From assembly GCA_021204025.1 (NCBI GenBank), contig JAJQAC010000040.1:1-60079 (forward strand): DNA of 60,079 bases, in the 5' to 3' direction. Under the pieces are notes generated by a model that was given only the letters and a program-made list of their open reading frames with translations, was not told the origin of the DNA and made no database searches. Numbering within the stretch: the stretch's first letter is position 1; each line of letters starts with the position of its first letter. This document shows positions 6,320-15,218 of the stretch, piece after piece. The stretch is from Clostridiales bacterium (GTDB lineage Bacteria > Bacillota > Clostridia > Lachnospirales > Lachnospiraceae). The position numbers and the translations under genes are program-made.

Positions 6320-8374
6320 ATGAACAGTCAGCCAATAACAAGCCTGAAAGGGATCGGCGATAAGACAGCGGCATTATTTGCGAAGCTGGGAGTAGAGACC
6401 GTGGAGGATCTGCTGCGGGATTATCCGAGGACTTATGATTTATATGAAGAGACGGTTCCGGCCGGAGATCTCCGGGAAGGGACCGTCTGCGCGGTATCCG
6501 GCCGCCTGGTGGGCAAAGCCGGCATCCGCCGTTATCAGCATATGCAGATCATAACGACGACCCTGCAGGAGATGACGGGAAAGGTGCAGCTTGTCTGGTT
6601 TGGAGTGCCTTATATCGTGAGCGCTCTCCCGGCAGGCCGTGTCCTGACGGCCAGAGGAAGAGTCGTCAGAAAGAGCGGCCGGTTTGTGATGGAGCAGCCG
6701 GAACTTTATGAAGTGGAGGACTACGCGCAGATCGCCGGTACGCTGACGCCGGTCTACAGCCAGACAAAGGGACTGGGCAATAAGGCGATCATCCGCGCGG
6801 TAGAGCAGGCGCTGCATAACCGGGGGTTGGAAAAGGAATATCTGCCGGAGTCGATCCGCGGGCGCTGTGAGCTGGCAGAGTACAACTACGCGATCGAACA
6901 TATTCATTTCCCGGCAACGAAAAAAGACCTGCTCTTTGCGCGAAAAAGACTGGTTTTTGATGAATTTTTCTTTTTCCTCCTGTCTGTCCGTCGCTTAAAG
7001 GAAAAAAATGAGAACAGCCGCTCGCGTTACCGGATCCTGCCGTCAGAGGAGGCGGATCGTCTGCAGGCGGAACTTCCGTATGAACTGACCGGCGCGCAGC
7101 AGAAGGTCTGGCGGGAGATTCGCACGGATCTGTCCGGAGGCCGGGTGATGAACCGTCTGATTCAGGGTGACGTTGGTTCCGGTAAGACGATGGTCGCGGT
7201 TCTCGCGCTGCTGGAAACTGTGTGCAGCGGGTATCAGGGAGCACTGATGGCGCCGACAGAGGTGTTGGCAAAGCAGCATTACATAACTGTGACGGAACTT
7301 TTTGCAAAACATCAGATCGGGAAAAAGGTGGTCCTGGTGACCGGTTCCATGACGGCGAAAGAAAAAAGGATCGCGTATGAAAAGATCCAGAGTCATGAGG
7401 CGGATATTATCATAGGAACACACGCATTGATCCAGGAGAAGGTACAGTATGATTCGCTGGCGCTGGTAATCACGGATGAACAGCACCGCTTCGGCGTCGG
7501 ACAGCGGGAGGCGCTGGGGGCGAAGGGAGAGGAGCCGCATGTCCTGGTGATGAGCGCGACGCCGATCCCGCGGACCCTGGCAATTATTCTCTACGGGGAT
7601 CTGGATATCTCGGTGATCGATGAGATGCCGTCGCACCGCCTGCCGGTAAAAAACTGTGTGGTAGATACCGGATACCGGGAAAATGCCTGGCGGTTTATCG
7701 CCGGCGAGGTGGCAAAAGGCCGTCAGGCGTATGTGATCTGTCCGATGGTAGAGGAAAGCGAGCTGATCGAGGCAGAAAACGTGCTCGATTATACGAAACT
7801 TCTCAGAAAGAAGCTGCCGGCAGGGATCTCAGTGGAATCTCTCCACGGAAAGATGAAGCCGAAGGACAAAAATCGTGTGATGGAGCGTTTTGCGTCCGGT
7901 GAGATCCAGGTGCTGGTGTCGACGACGGTGGTGGAGGTTGGCGTTGACGTGCCCAACGCGACCGTGATGATGATCGAAAACGCGGAGCGTTTTGGTCTCG
8001 CGCAGCTCCATCAGCTCCGCGGGCGCGTCGGGAGAGGCGGGTATCAGTCTTACTGTATCATGATTGATACCGGAGATAACGAGGAGACGAGAGCGAGGCT
8101 GGAGATCCTGAACCATTCCAATGACGGGTTTGCGATTGCGGCGGAGGATCTGAAGCTGCGTGGGCCGGGGGATTTCTTCGGGCTTCGTCAGAGCGGAGAT
8201 ATGGAGTTTAAGCTGGCGGATATTTTCTCGGACGCGGAACTTTTGAAGCTGGTGTCAGAAGAAGTTAATCGACTCCTTGACGAGGATCCGGGACTGGAAA
8301 AGGAAGAACATCAGGCGCTGGCGGCCAGACTGAAAGAATATCTGGATAAGAGCTATGAGAAGGTAAATCTGTGA
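6320..8374 (+). CDS. recG: ATP-dependent DNA helicase RecG
   Basis: A 684-residue RecG of normal length. In order: an N-terminal wedge/OB region, Walker A GDVGSGKT at 283-290, the RecG-type motif II DEQH at 386-389, and C-terminal helicase motifs including GRVGRG. It remodels stalled replication forks and migrates branched DNA junctions. The start ATG at 6320 has only a weak GGTGG upstream. It lies 134 bases after the fakA-like gene and is probably the last gene of that operon. Confidence 0.95.
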   Translation: MNSQPITSLKGIGDKTAALFAKLGVETVEDLLRDYPRTYDLYEETVPAGDLREGTVCAVSGRLVGKAGIRRYQHMQIITTTLQEMTGKVQLVWFGVPYIVSALPAGRVLTARGRVVRKSGRFVMEQPELYEVEDYAQIAGTLTPVYSQTKGLGNKAIIRAVEQALHNRGLEKEYLPESIRGRCELAEYNYAIEHIHFPATKKDLLFARKRLVFDEFFFFLLSVRRLKEKNENSRSRYRILPSEEADRLQAELPYELTGAQQKVWREIRTDLSGGRVMNRLIQGDVGSGKTMVAVLALLETVCSGYQGALMAPTEVLAKQHYITVTELFAKHQIGKKVVLVTGSMTAKEKRIAYEKIQSHEADIIIGTHALIQEKVQYDSLALVITDEQHRFGVGQREALGAKGEEPHVLVMSATPIPRTLAIILYGDLDISVIDEMPSHRLPVKNCVVDTGYRENAWRFIAGEVAKGRQAYVICPMVEESELIEAENVLDYTKLLRKKLPAGISVESLHGKMKPKDKNRVMERFASGEIQVLVSTTVVEVGVDVPNATVMMIENAERFGLAQLHQLRGRVGRGGYQSYCIMIDTGDNEETRARLEILNHSNDGFAIAAEDLKLRGPGDFFGLRQSGDMEFKLADIFSDAELLKLVSEEVNRLLDEDPGLEKEEHQALAARLKEYLDKSYEKVNL

Positions 8375-8561
8375 CGTGGTAAATCTGTAATGGAAAATGT
8401 GATGTTGATATGTCTGTACTCTGGAAGCAGCGGAGTGCGCAACACGGAAGAATGGTCAGGTATCATAAGGGCAAATGGTTTCATGCCTGGCGGTGCGCCT
8501 CACCAGCGGTGCATGTCCGTTTTGACTCCAGAACCATAGAAAATAAGAGAGGGGGAGGATC

Positions 8562-9023
8562 ATGAATCCACAGGAAAGGGAGAAAAATATTTCCGGCAGC
8601 GGCAATCCGATGACGCAGGAAGAGTTTCACGCGATGATGGAGGAGATTCGCGCGTCAAATGAGACGCAGGCAAAGTATGCCAGAAAGCAGTACCAGATGT
8701 CGGTGCTTTCGGCGCTTGCCTCATTTCTGGCGTTGGCGGTGGTCTGTCTGGCCTGCGTGTGGATCCTGCCGAAGGTCAATCAGTCGCTGACGGATCTCAA
8801 TGTAATTATGAGTGATCTGAAAGTCATCACATCCGAACTTGCTGAGGCAGATCTCGCAGGGATGATCGCTGATGTGGAAAATCTGATCACATCCAGCGGG
8901 GACAGTATGAATGAGGCGATGGGGAAGTTAAATGAAATCGATATCGAGAAGCTGAACCAGGCGATCAGCAATCTGTCTGACGCGGTGGAGCCGCTGGCGA
9001 CGTTCTTTAACCGGTTCCGGTGA
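8562..9023 (+). CDS. Small membrane-anchored coiled-coil protein, unknown function
   Basis: A 153-residue protein. The N-terminal 40 residues are hydrophilic, one transmembrane helix spans about 50-70 (LASFLALAVVCLACVWILP), and the rest is an extracytoplasmic or cytoplasmic amphipathic segment rich in D, L, N and S that looks coiled-coil. It starts at ATG 8562 after GAGAGGGGGAGG, a very strong ribosome site. It does not belong to a family I recognise; the pattern recalls methyl-accepting-type coils without a signalling tip. The 187 bases before it contain only weak inverted repeats. Confidence 0.7.
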   Translation: MNPQEREKNISGSGNPMTQEEFHAMMEEIRASNETQAKYARKQYQMSVLSALASFLALAVVCLACVWILPKVNQSLTDLNVIMSDLKVITSELAEADLAGMIADVENLITSSGDSMNEAMGKLNEIDIEKLNQAISNLSDAVEPLATFFNRFR

Positions 9024-9033
9024 TCGTACGATT

Positions 9034-9058
9034 GCGGATATTTTTTCCTCTCAGGAAC
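9034..9058. repeat. Half-copy remnant of the hairpin element
   Basis: The bases GGATATTTTTTCCTCTCAGG here match the right end of the elements at 19793-19891 and 25697-25840; the left end is absent. It lies just after the stop of the preceding gene. Confidence 0.45.
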
Positions 9059-9106
9059 TGGTTTACTGACGAGTAGTCATAAAAATATTGAAAAAGAAGG
9101 ATGACC

Positions 9107-10264
9107 ATGAATAATACGATAGACAGAGATTATTGTATCCGGATTCGCAGACATCTGCATCAGCATCCGGAGATCAGTGGGAAAGAGTATCAGACGGCGG
9201 AATTTATCCGTCGCGAGCTGGAGAGTTTTGGGATCGAGTACCGGAGTGTCGCGGGGACAGGGACTTTTGCCTGGCTGTCTGGCAGACCGGGGGATGGGAG
9301 TGTGCTGTTGCGGGCGGATATTGACGCGCTGCCGATCCATGAAAATACGGGTCTTTCTTTTCAGTCGCAGGATCTGCAGGCCATGCATGCCTGCGGACAT
9401 GATATCCATACCGCGGCTCTTCTGGGCGCGGCGCGGTGTTTGAGTCAGATGCGGGATGCGTTTCGCGGGACCGTTTATTTTGCATTCCAGCAGGCAGAAG
9501 AATTTGGCCATGGTTCGCAGTATTTTATCGCGGAAGGACTGATACAGGACTGTAAGCGGGCATTTGGGTTTCATATAGCGCCGGATATCCCGGTGGGAAC
9601 AGTTGCGTTTTCCAAAGGGGTGGACGCCGCTTCCTGTGATCATTTTCAGATTACGGTTCATGGGGTTGCGTCGCATATCAGCAAGCCTCATATGGGAGCG
9701 GATGCGCTGCTTACGGCGGTGGAGATCGCGACGCGGATCCCGGGGCTTAAAGACCGGATGAATCCCATGGATAACGCACTGCTGGGCGTTGGTTCGATCC
9801 ATGCGGGCCATACCTGGAATATCGTTGCGGACAGAGCCCAGATCGAGGGAACTGTGCGGGCAACATCGGAGGAGAGTCGGGTATCTCTGGTGCAAAGTCT
9901 GGAGACAATGGCTCATCAGGTGGCAGCGCTGCATGGAACGACAGTTGAGGCAGAGTTTGAGACGCATACACATGCTTTGATCAATGACGAGGAAGCTTAC
10001 GAGGAGGGAATCGAGGCGGCCTGCAGAGTGGTGGGGAAAGATCATGTGCTTGCAGGTCAGAAACTTGTCATGGGATTTGCCGGAGATGATTTTGCGGAAT
10101 ATCTGCGTTGTGTGAAGGGAGTTTATGCCCATGTGGGAACTGCCAACGGCACTCCGGAGTCGGCGGTTCCGCTGCACAGCGACAATCTCACGCCGGATGA
10201 GGAAGCCATTGTCATCGGGGCAGGCCTGCATGTGGAGTATGCGCTGCTGATCCTGAGCCGATAG
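9107..10264 (+). CDS. M20 family amidohydrolase (N-acyl-amino-acid / hippurate hydrolase type)
   Basis: A 385-residue M20D metallopeptidase. Metal-binding signatures are clear: LRADIDALP, the HACGHDIHTAALLG block and QQAEEFGHGS, with the dimerisation domain between. Family enzymes remove acyl groups from N-acyl amino acids (hippurate, N-acetyl-diaminopimelate, indole acetyl conjugates); the substrate cannot be fixed here. The ATG at 9107 has AGAAGG at a good distance, whereas the ATG at 9101 directly abuts it, so 9107 is preferred. No signal peptide, so cytoplasmic. Confidence 0.88.
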   Translation: MNNTIDRDYCIRIRRHLHQHPEISGKEYQTAEFIRRELESFGIEYRSVAGTGTFAWLSGRPGDGSVLLRADIDALPIHENTGLSFQSQDLQAMHACGHDIHTAALLGAARCLSQMRDAFRGTVYFAFQQAEEFGHGSQYFIAEGLIQDCKRAFGFHIAPDIPVGTVAFSKGVDAASCDHFQITVHGVASHISKPHMGADALLTAVEIATRIPGLKDRMNPMDNALLGVGSIHAGHTWNIVADRAQIEGTVRATSEESRVSLVQSLETMAHQVAALHGTTVEAEFETHTHALINDEEAYEEGIEAACRVVGKDHVLAGQKLVMGFAGDDFAEYLRCVKGVYAHVGTANGTPESAVPLHSDNLTPDEEAIVIGAGLHVEYALLILSR

Positions 10265-10302
10265 GAAGTCAAAAAGATTTTATAATACTTTAAGAAACAA
10301 AT

Positions 10303-10362
10303 CTCCCCGGATGTGGTATCCTGTTAGGTAGATGATTTTACCTTGTATGTACATTCGGGGAG
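10303..10362 (+). promoter_or_regulatory. Leader inverted repeat covering the ribosome site of the kinase gene
   Basis: CTCCCCGGATGT (10303-10314) and ACATTCGGGGAG (10351-10362) are inverted repeats matching at 11 of 12 positions. The right arm contains GGGGAG, the ribosome site of the kinase at 10372. A smaller hairpin, AGGTA/TACCT, lies in the loop. Folding of this leader would hide the ribosome site. Confidence 0.5.
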
Positions 10363-10371
10363 TTTATTTGT

Positions 10372-11487
10372 ATGAAACTGAAATATCGTTTGATTATTGC
10401 TTTTGCGACTTTCAGCATATTGCCGACGGTAGTTGCGGGCATGATGTTTCTTATGGGCAGACTCTATATTGTATATGACATCAATGAGTATGCCCCGGAG
10501 ATCCGCACGATGATGCTGCAGTTGTTGTTGATCAGTGTTCTGACGCTGGTTTTTATCAGCGGCGCGCTGACGCTCTGGATCTATCATTCCGTCCTGAGTC
10601 CGCTCAGCCGGCTTCAGGAAGCGACGCGGCAGATCCGCGACGGTAATCTGGACTTTACGCTGGAGGTTGACGCCGAGGACGATGAGATCGGTCAGCTCTG
10701 CCAGGATTTTGAGGAAATGCGGATCCGGTTGAAGGAAAATTCCGAGGAAAAGATTCGCAATGACCTGGAAAATAAAGAACTGATCAGTAATATTTCTCAT
10801 GATCTGAAAACGCCGATCACGGCGATCAAGGGCTATGTGGAAGGAATCATGGACGGAGTAGCGGCTTCTCCGGAAAGACTGGACAAATATATCCGCACGA
10901 TCTACAATAAGGCGAACGATATGGACCGGCTGATCGATGAATTAACATTTTATTCCAAGATTGATACGAACCGGATTCCCTATACCTTTACGAAGCTGGA
11001 GGTTGTCAGTTATTTTGATGACTGCGCGGAAGAAGTGGGTCTGGATATGGAGTCGAGAGGCATTGAGTTCCGGTATGACAATGGTGTGCGGCCGCATATC
11101 ATGATTATCGCGGATCCGGAGCAGATGAAACGGGTAGTCAATAATATAATCAGTAATTCTGTAAAATATCTGGATAAGCCGCAGGGAGAGATCTGCCTCC
11201 GGGTTAAGGATATCGGCGACTTTATTCAGGTGGAGATCGAAGACAATGGGAGAGGGATCTCCGGCCGGGATCTGCCGTTTATTTTTGACCGGTTTTATCG
11301 TACGGATGCGTCGAGAAATTCGGCTCAGGGCGGGAGCGGGGTCGGTCTTTCGATTGTAAAGAAAATCATAGAGGATCACGGCGGCCGGATATGGGCGTCC
11401 AGTACGGAAGGATCCGGAACCAATATGCAGTTTGTGTTGAGAAAATATCAGGAGGTAGGACAGGATGAGCAGAATTCTGATTATTGA
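10372..11487 (+). CDS. Sensor histidine kinase (HAMP, HisKA, HATPase)
   Basis: A 371-residue membrane kinase: helix 1 at about 8-28, helix 2 at about 50-70, a HAMP linker, the HisKA dimerisation helix with phospho-accepting H143 in SNISHDLKTP, then the HATPase domain with DNGRGI and GGSGVGLSIV boxes. The loop between the two helices is only about 20 residues, so it probably senses within the membrane or via a partner. It overlaps the response regulator gene by 23 bases and the pair is cotranscribed. The signal is unknown. Confidence 0.92.
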   Translation: MKLKYRLIIAFATFSILPTVVAGMMFLMGRLYIVYDINEYAPEIRTMMLQLLLISVLTLVFISGALTLWIYHSVLSPLSRLQEATRQIRDGNLDFTLEVDAEDDEIGQLCQDFEEMRIRLKENSEEKIRNDLENKELISNISHDLKTPITAIKGYVEGIMDGVAASPERLDKYIRTIYNKANDMDRLIDELTFYSKIDTNRIPYTFTKLEVVSYFDDCAEEVGLDMESRGIEFRYDNGVRPHIMIIADPEQMKRVVNNIISNSVKYLDKPQGEICLRVKDIGDFIQVEIEDNGRGISGRDLPFIFDRFYRTDASRNSAQGGSGVGLSIVKKIIEDHGGRIWASSTEGSGTNMQFVLRKYQEVGQDEQNSDY

Positions 11488-12157
11488 AGACGAGGTCAGC
11501 ATTGCTGAGCTGGAGAGGGATTATCTGGAGCTGTCAAGGTTTGAGGTAGAGATCGCGGAGGACGGGAGCCAGGGGCTTGACCGTGCGCTGCATGGAGATT
11601 TTGATCTGGTGATCCTTGACCTGATGCTTCCCGGTATCGACGGATTTGAAGTCTGCCGGCGTATCCGCGAGGCAAAAAATATTCCGATTATTATGATCTC
11701 GGCCAAAAAAGAAGATATCGATAAGATCCGCGGACTGGGCATGGGCGCGGATGATTATATGACGAAGCCATTCAGTTCGAGTGAGATGGTCGCGCGGGTG
11801 AAGGCTCATCTTGCGAGGTACGAGCGGCTGGTGGGCAGTAACGGCCAGGCTGCCAATGAGGTGATCGAGATCCGCGGACTTAAGATCGATAAGACGGCAA
11901 GGCGTGTCTGGATTAACGGGGAAGAGAAGAATTTTACCACAAAAGAATTCGACCTTCTGACCTTCCTTGCTCAGAATCCCAATCATGTTTATACCAAGGA
12001 TCAGCTTTTCCGGGAGATCTGGGACATGGAATCCGTCGGCGATATCGCGACGGTAACCGTGCATATCAAGAAGATCCGTGAAAAGATCGAGCTTAATACT
12101 GCGAAGCCGCAGTACATCGAGACGATCTGGGGCGTAGGATATCGATTTAAGATGTAA
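11465..12157 (+). CDS. OmpR/PhoB-family response regulator
   Basis: A 230-residue regulator with a receiver domain (acidic E8, D9; phosphorylation site D52 in LVILDLMLPG; K in MTKPF) and a C-terminal winged helix ending in WGVGYRFKM. Partner of the upstream kinase. The L,D-transpeptidase gene follows 115 bases later and could be a target, which would fit an envelope-sensing system; this is inference. Confidence 0.93.
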   Translation: MSRILIIEDEVSIAELERDYLELSRFEVEIAEDGSQGLDRALHGDFDLVILDLMLPGIDGFEVCRRIREAKNIPIIMISAKKEDIDKIRGLGMGADDYMTKPFSSSEMVARVKAHLARYERLVGSNGQAANEVIEIRGLKIDKTARRVWINGEEKNFTTKEFDLLTFLAQNPNHVYTKDQLFREIWDMESVGDIATVTVHIKKIREKIELNTAKPQYIETIWGVGYRFKM

Positions 12158-12272
12158 AAAAGCCGTCCGGCTGCAGGCAGAGGAGTTTACCCTGGACAGT
12201 CTGGTTATGCGTAAGGGCACAGAAGGAAGTCGGCGGCTTATGGAAAAAGATGGACGCAGAGGATGAAAGATC

Positions 12273-13103
12273 ATGAGAAAAAGAGGTTTTGCGCCTGTAT
12301 TGGCGGTTTTGCTGGCATTGGTTTCAGGAACGGCGGCGTACGCCGATGTGGTTGTTGCCGGGAACGGGAGTCTGGGTGAAAAGGCCGTTTCACTGGTGGG
12401 ACCATCGGGACAGACTGTGTATTCCCAGGAAGGATCCGGGATGGAGGACGATGTGGATTTCGATGTGGATCAGTTTGTACTGCCGGAGGGGGCGGCAGTG
12501 CTGGTAATCGTCGAGGGAACAGGCGGCTCTGACTGCATGGTTTACGCCTATGAAAAGGAAGACGGCGAGTGGCAGCGACGGATAGAAACTTATGGTTATC
12601 TGGGCGAAAATGGGATGAGCAATCACCGTACTTCCGGTGATAAGACGACTCCGATCGGTCTCTTTCAGATGAACACACCGTTTGGACAGAAGGAAGCACT
12701 GGAGGGATTTCCGGAAAATTATATTCAGACAACGATCAGCCATGTCTGGCGTGATTCAACCAATAAGCTGGTCGATGATATCAGCGCCTACGGTGACGGC
12801 GAGGCGATAGGGACATTCTGGTATGCCAGTTATTATGATTACGCGATCGACGCCGGGTTTAATATCAATGGGATCGAAGGGCAGGGATCGGCGCTTTTCC
12901 TGCACTGCATCGGTCAGAATAAGACTGATACGTCGGGCTGCGTAGCGATTCCGACCGAAGAGATGATCGCGGTTATGCGGCTGTATGGAGCGCACGGAGA
13001 TGGAGCGTGTTATATCGCGCAGGCCCCGAAGGGGACGTTTGATCTGGTTTATGATACCTATGGCGTCAATGATGGTCTGTCGCCGGATGGAGATTTTACA
13101 TAG
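12273..13103 (+). CDS. Secreted L,D-transpeptidase catalytic-domain protein (YkuD-like)
   Basis: A 276-residue protein with an N-terminal signal peptide (about 1-24, cleavage after AYA). The catalytic region has the L,D-transpeptidase pattern: a histidine in LFLHCIG followed by TSGCVAIP with nucleophile C223. Such enzymes form 3-3 cross-links in peptidoglycan or attach proteins to it. No peptidoglycan-binding or SH3 domain is present, so it is a minimal form. It follows the two-component genes on the same strand. Confidence 0.82.
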   Translation: MRKRGFAPVLAVLLALVSGTAAYADVVVAGNGSLGEKAVSLVGPSGQTVYSQEGSGMEDDVDFDVDQFVLPEGAAVLVIVEGTGGSDCMVYAYEKEDGEWQRRIETYGYLGENGMSNHRTSGDKTTPIGLFQMNTPFGQKEALEGFPENYIQTTISHVWRDSTNKLVDDISAYGDGEAIGTFWYASYYDYAIDAGFNINGIEGQGSALFLHCIGQNKTDTSGCVAIPTEEMIAVMRLYGAHGDGACYIAQAPKGTFDLVYDTYGVNDGLSPDGDFT

Positions 13104-13148
13104 ACAATATATTTTGCAGCTGACGCTGCTGGGTAGGAGGATAAGAAA

Positions 13149-13958
13149 ATGGCAGAGAAAAATTATCGTTACGGTCTGATTGGCATGGGAAACATGGGAT
13201 ACGCGATTCTAAAGGGACTTTTGAAGGAAACAGATCCCGGGGAGATCACGTTTTCGGAGATGAATACTGAGAGAGCAGAGGATGTCTCTGCGAAGACTGG
13301 CGTGATCCCGTCTCAGGACAATGCTTCCTGTGTGCGGGCGTCGCAGTATATCCTGCTGGCGATTAAACCGCAGCAGCTTGATACCGTGATTGGACAGATC
13401 CGGGAGGCAGTGGATGCAGAAAAGATTCTCATCTCGATCCTGCCGGGAGTGACGATCCGTATGATCGGGGATAAGATCGGGAAACCTTGTCGGATTGTGC
13501 GCGCGATGCCGAATACGCCTGCGCTGGTCGGCGAAGGGATGACGGGAGTGTGTTACGATGATACCCAGTTTGACGAGGAAGAGAAGCAGACGATTCACGC
13601 GTTTTTCGCATCGTTTGGTAAGATGGCGCGCGTGGACGAAAAGCTGATGAATGCGGTTGTCTGTGTCAGCGGGAGTTCTCCGGCTTATGTTTATATGTTT
13701 ATCGAGGCGTTGGCTGACAGTGCGGTCAAATACGGGATCCCCCGTGCGTCGGCTTATGAGATGGCGGCGCAGACGGTGCTCGGCAGCGCGAAGATGGTGC
13801 TGGAGACCGGACTGCATCCGGGCGCGTTAAAAGATATGGTATGTTCGCCGGGAGGCACGACGATCGCAGCGGTGGCAGCGCTTGAGGAGTGTGGGTTCCG
13901 CAGCGCAGTGATCAAAGCCGGAGATCAGTGTTATGCGAAATGTACCAATATCGGGTAA
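13149..13958 (+). CDS. proC: Pyrroline-5-carboxylate reductase
   Basis: A 269-residue ProC of normal length with an N-terminal Rossmann motif (GMGNMGYAILKG) and the C-terminal signature region around SPGGTTIAAVAALEE. It reduces 1-pyrroline-5-carboxylate to proline with NAD(P)H. The start at 13149 follows GGTAGGAGG. proA and proB are not in the window. Confidence 0.93.
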   Translation: MAEKNYRYGLIGMGNMGYAILKGLLKETDPGEITFSEMNTERAEDVSAKTGVIPSQDNASCVRASQYILLAIKPQQLDTVIGQIREAVDAEKILISILPGVTIRMIGDKIGKPCRIVRAMPNTPALVGEGMTGVCYDDTQFDEEEKQTIHAFFASFGKMARVDEKLMNAVVCVSGSSPAYVYMFIEALADSAVKYGIPRASAYEMAAQTVLGSAKMVLETGLHPGALKDMVCSPGGTTIAAVAALEECGFRSAVIKAGDQCYAKCTNIG

Positions 13959-14065
13959 CCGGAGGAGCCAAAAACCGGGATTATCATGAATGATAAGAAA
14001 ATCAATCATAGAGGCAGCAGATTTTGCAGCGGCAGCAGACAGATGACAGGAAGGAGCAATACCAG

Positions 14066-14635
14066 ATGGAAAATGAAAGACAGCAGCACAGTGTACCGCC
14101 GGTGATCCGCAAGGACCGGCAGCTTCGGTACACGGGTACGATTTTAAAAATATATGAAGACACGGTGATTGCCAATGGCAACGAGGCGCATTGGGATTTT
14201 ATTCATCATGATGGGGCGGCCTGTGTGGTGCCGGTGACGGATGAAGGGAAGATTCTCATGGTGCGTCAGTATCGCAACGCGCTGGATCGTGAGACACTGG
14301 AGATCCCGGCCGGCAAGCTGGACAGCCCGGATGAACCGAAGATCGAATGTGCCAGACGGGAGCTGGAGGAGGAGACCGGATATGCCTGTAAGAATCTGGA
14401 ATATCTGATGAGTCTGAATACAACGATCGCGTTTTGTGATGAAGCCATTGACGTATTTGTCGCCAGCAATCTGATCCCGTCGCATCAGCATCTGGATCCG
14501 GACGAGGTGATCTATGTTGAGGAATGGGAAGTGGAGGACCTGAAAAAGCTGATCTACAGCGGCAAGATGACGGACGCCAAGACGGTTGCTTCCATTCTGG
14601 CGTATTCTGACCGGTATCTGAAAAAAAACATATAG
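14066..14635 (+). CDS. NUDIX hydrolase, ADP-ribose pyrophosphatase type
   Basis: A 189-residue NUDIX enzyme. The box is recognisable (AGKL ... RRELEEETGY) but has one extra residue between the leading glycine and the first glutamate (G-x6-E rather than G-x5-E). The upstream pattern VPVTDEGKILMVRQYRN is typical of the ADP-ribose pyrophosphatase group, which cleaves ADP-ribose to AMP and ribose 5-phosphate. The ATG at 14066 follows AGGAAGGAG; an upstream in-frame start at 14024 lacks a site. Confidence 0.87.
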   Translation: MENERQQHSVPPVIRKDRQLRYTGTILKIYEDTVIANGNEAHWDFIHHDGAACVVPVTDEGKILMVRQYRNALDRETLEIPAGKLDSPDEPKIECARRELEEETGYACKNLEYLMSLNTTIAFCDEAIDVFVASNLIPSHQHLDPDEVIYVEEWEVEDLKKLIYSGKMTDAKTVASILAYSDRYLKKNI

Positions 14636-14737
14636 GGGGATCAAAAGGATAAAACTGCCGGAGATATCCTCTTAAGTTTAAGGCATAAAGAAAAAAAGCC
14701 GGCATATATTGACAAAAAGATTTTGCGCGGTATATCG

Positions 14738-15085
14738 ATGAGACCGTATCATATGGGAATCTTTCTGTTTCGCTGGTTTGGAATCGGATGTGCGGCGGGA
14801 TGTGTGCTGGTGAATCTGTTATTGGATCGGGGATATCCGGATGTCGCCTGCGCGGTGCGGTTTCTTATGGGAGCGGCGTATTTTGGTGCGGCGGCTTTCC
14901 GGCGTTTCCCGGCGGCTGCAGTCGGGAGTACGTTTATCGTGATGGTTTTTCTGCTGGCTCTGCGGCGTACTCATCGCGTGTATCGATGGATGGTGGTGAT
15001 TGTGCTGGCGACAGGCGGAATCTATGCCGGTGTGTCGGCTGTTTTTGTGAGAGGAATGATGGCGGGCTATCTGATGGTCGGCTGA
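14738..15085 (+). CDS. Small hydrophobic membrane protein, unknown
   Basis: About 115 residues with three to four predicted membrane helices (residues about 5-25, 35-55, 60-80 and 85-105) separated by short arginine-rich loops. No clear ribosome site precedes ATG 14738; a TTG at 14723 would add five residues. Arginine-rich loops suggest the positive-inside side. No family recognised. It could be a spurious reading frame, but the regular helix-loop pattern makes a real membrane protein more likely. Confidence 0.5.
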   Translation: MRPYHMGIFLFRWFGIGCAAGCVLVNLLLDRGYPDVACAVRFLMGAAYFGAAAFRRFPAAAVGSTFIVMVFLLALRRTHRVYRWMVVIVLATGGIYAGVSAVFVRGMMAGYLMVG

Positions 15086-15106
15086 CAGGCAGTAAATGAA
15101 AATGGT

Positions 15107-15135
15107 TTGATTTTCCCTGCGTTTCGAATTATAAT
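15107..15135 (+). promoter_or_regulatory. Sigma-A promoter upstream of the XerD-like gene
   Basis: TTGATT (15107-15112), 17-base spacer, TATAAT (15130-15135). Transcription would start near 15142, about 75 bases before the coding region. Confidence 0.7.
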
Positions 15136-15218
15136 AAGACTGTATGAAAGATCAGCCGCAGTGCGGCAAAGAATCCTGAGAAACAGGATTCTGAAAAGTA
15201 TGGGGACTTTTTTGAACT

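Noticed and set aside
14707-14737. TTGACA-based promoter directly before the small membrane protein
   Set aside because: The -10 would overlap the start codon, leaving no leader; probably chance.
14788-15099. Alternative 103-codon frame overlapping the small membrane protein
   Set aside because: Glycine/cysteine-rich sequence without helix pattern; the frame starting at 14738 has regular hydrophobic helices.
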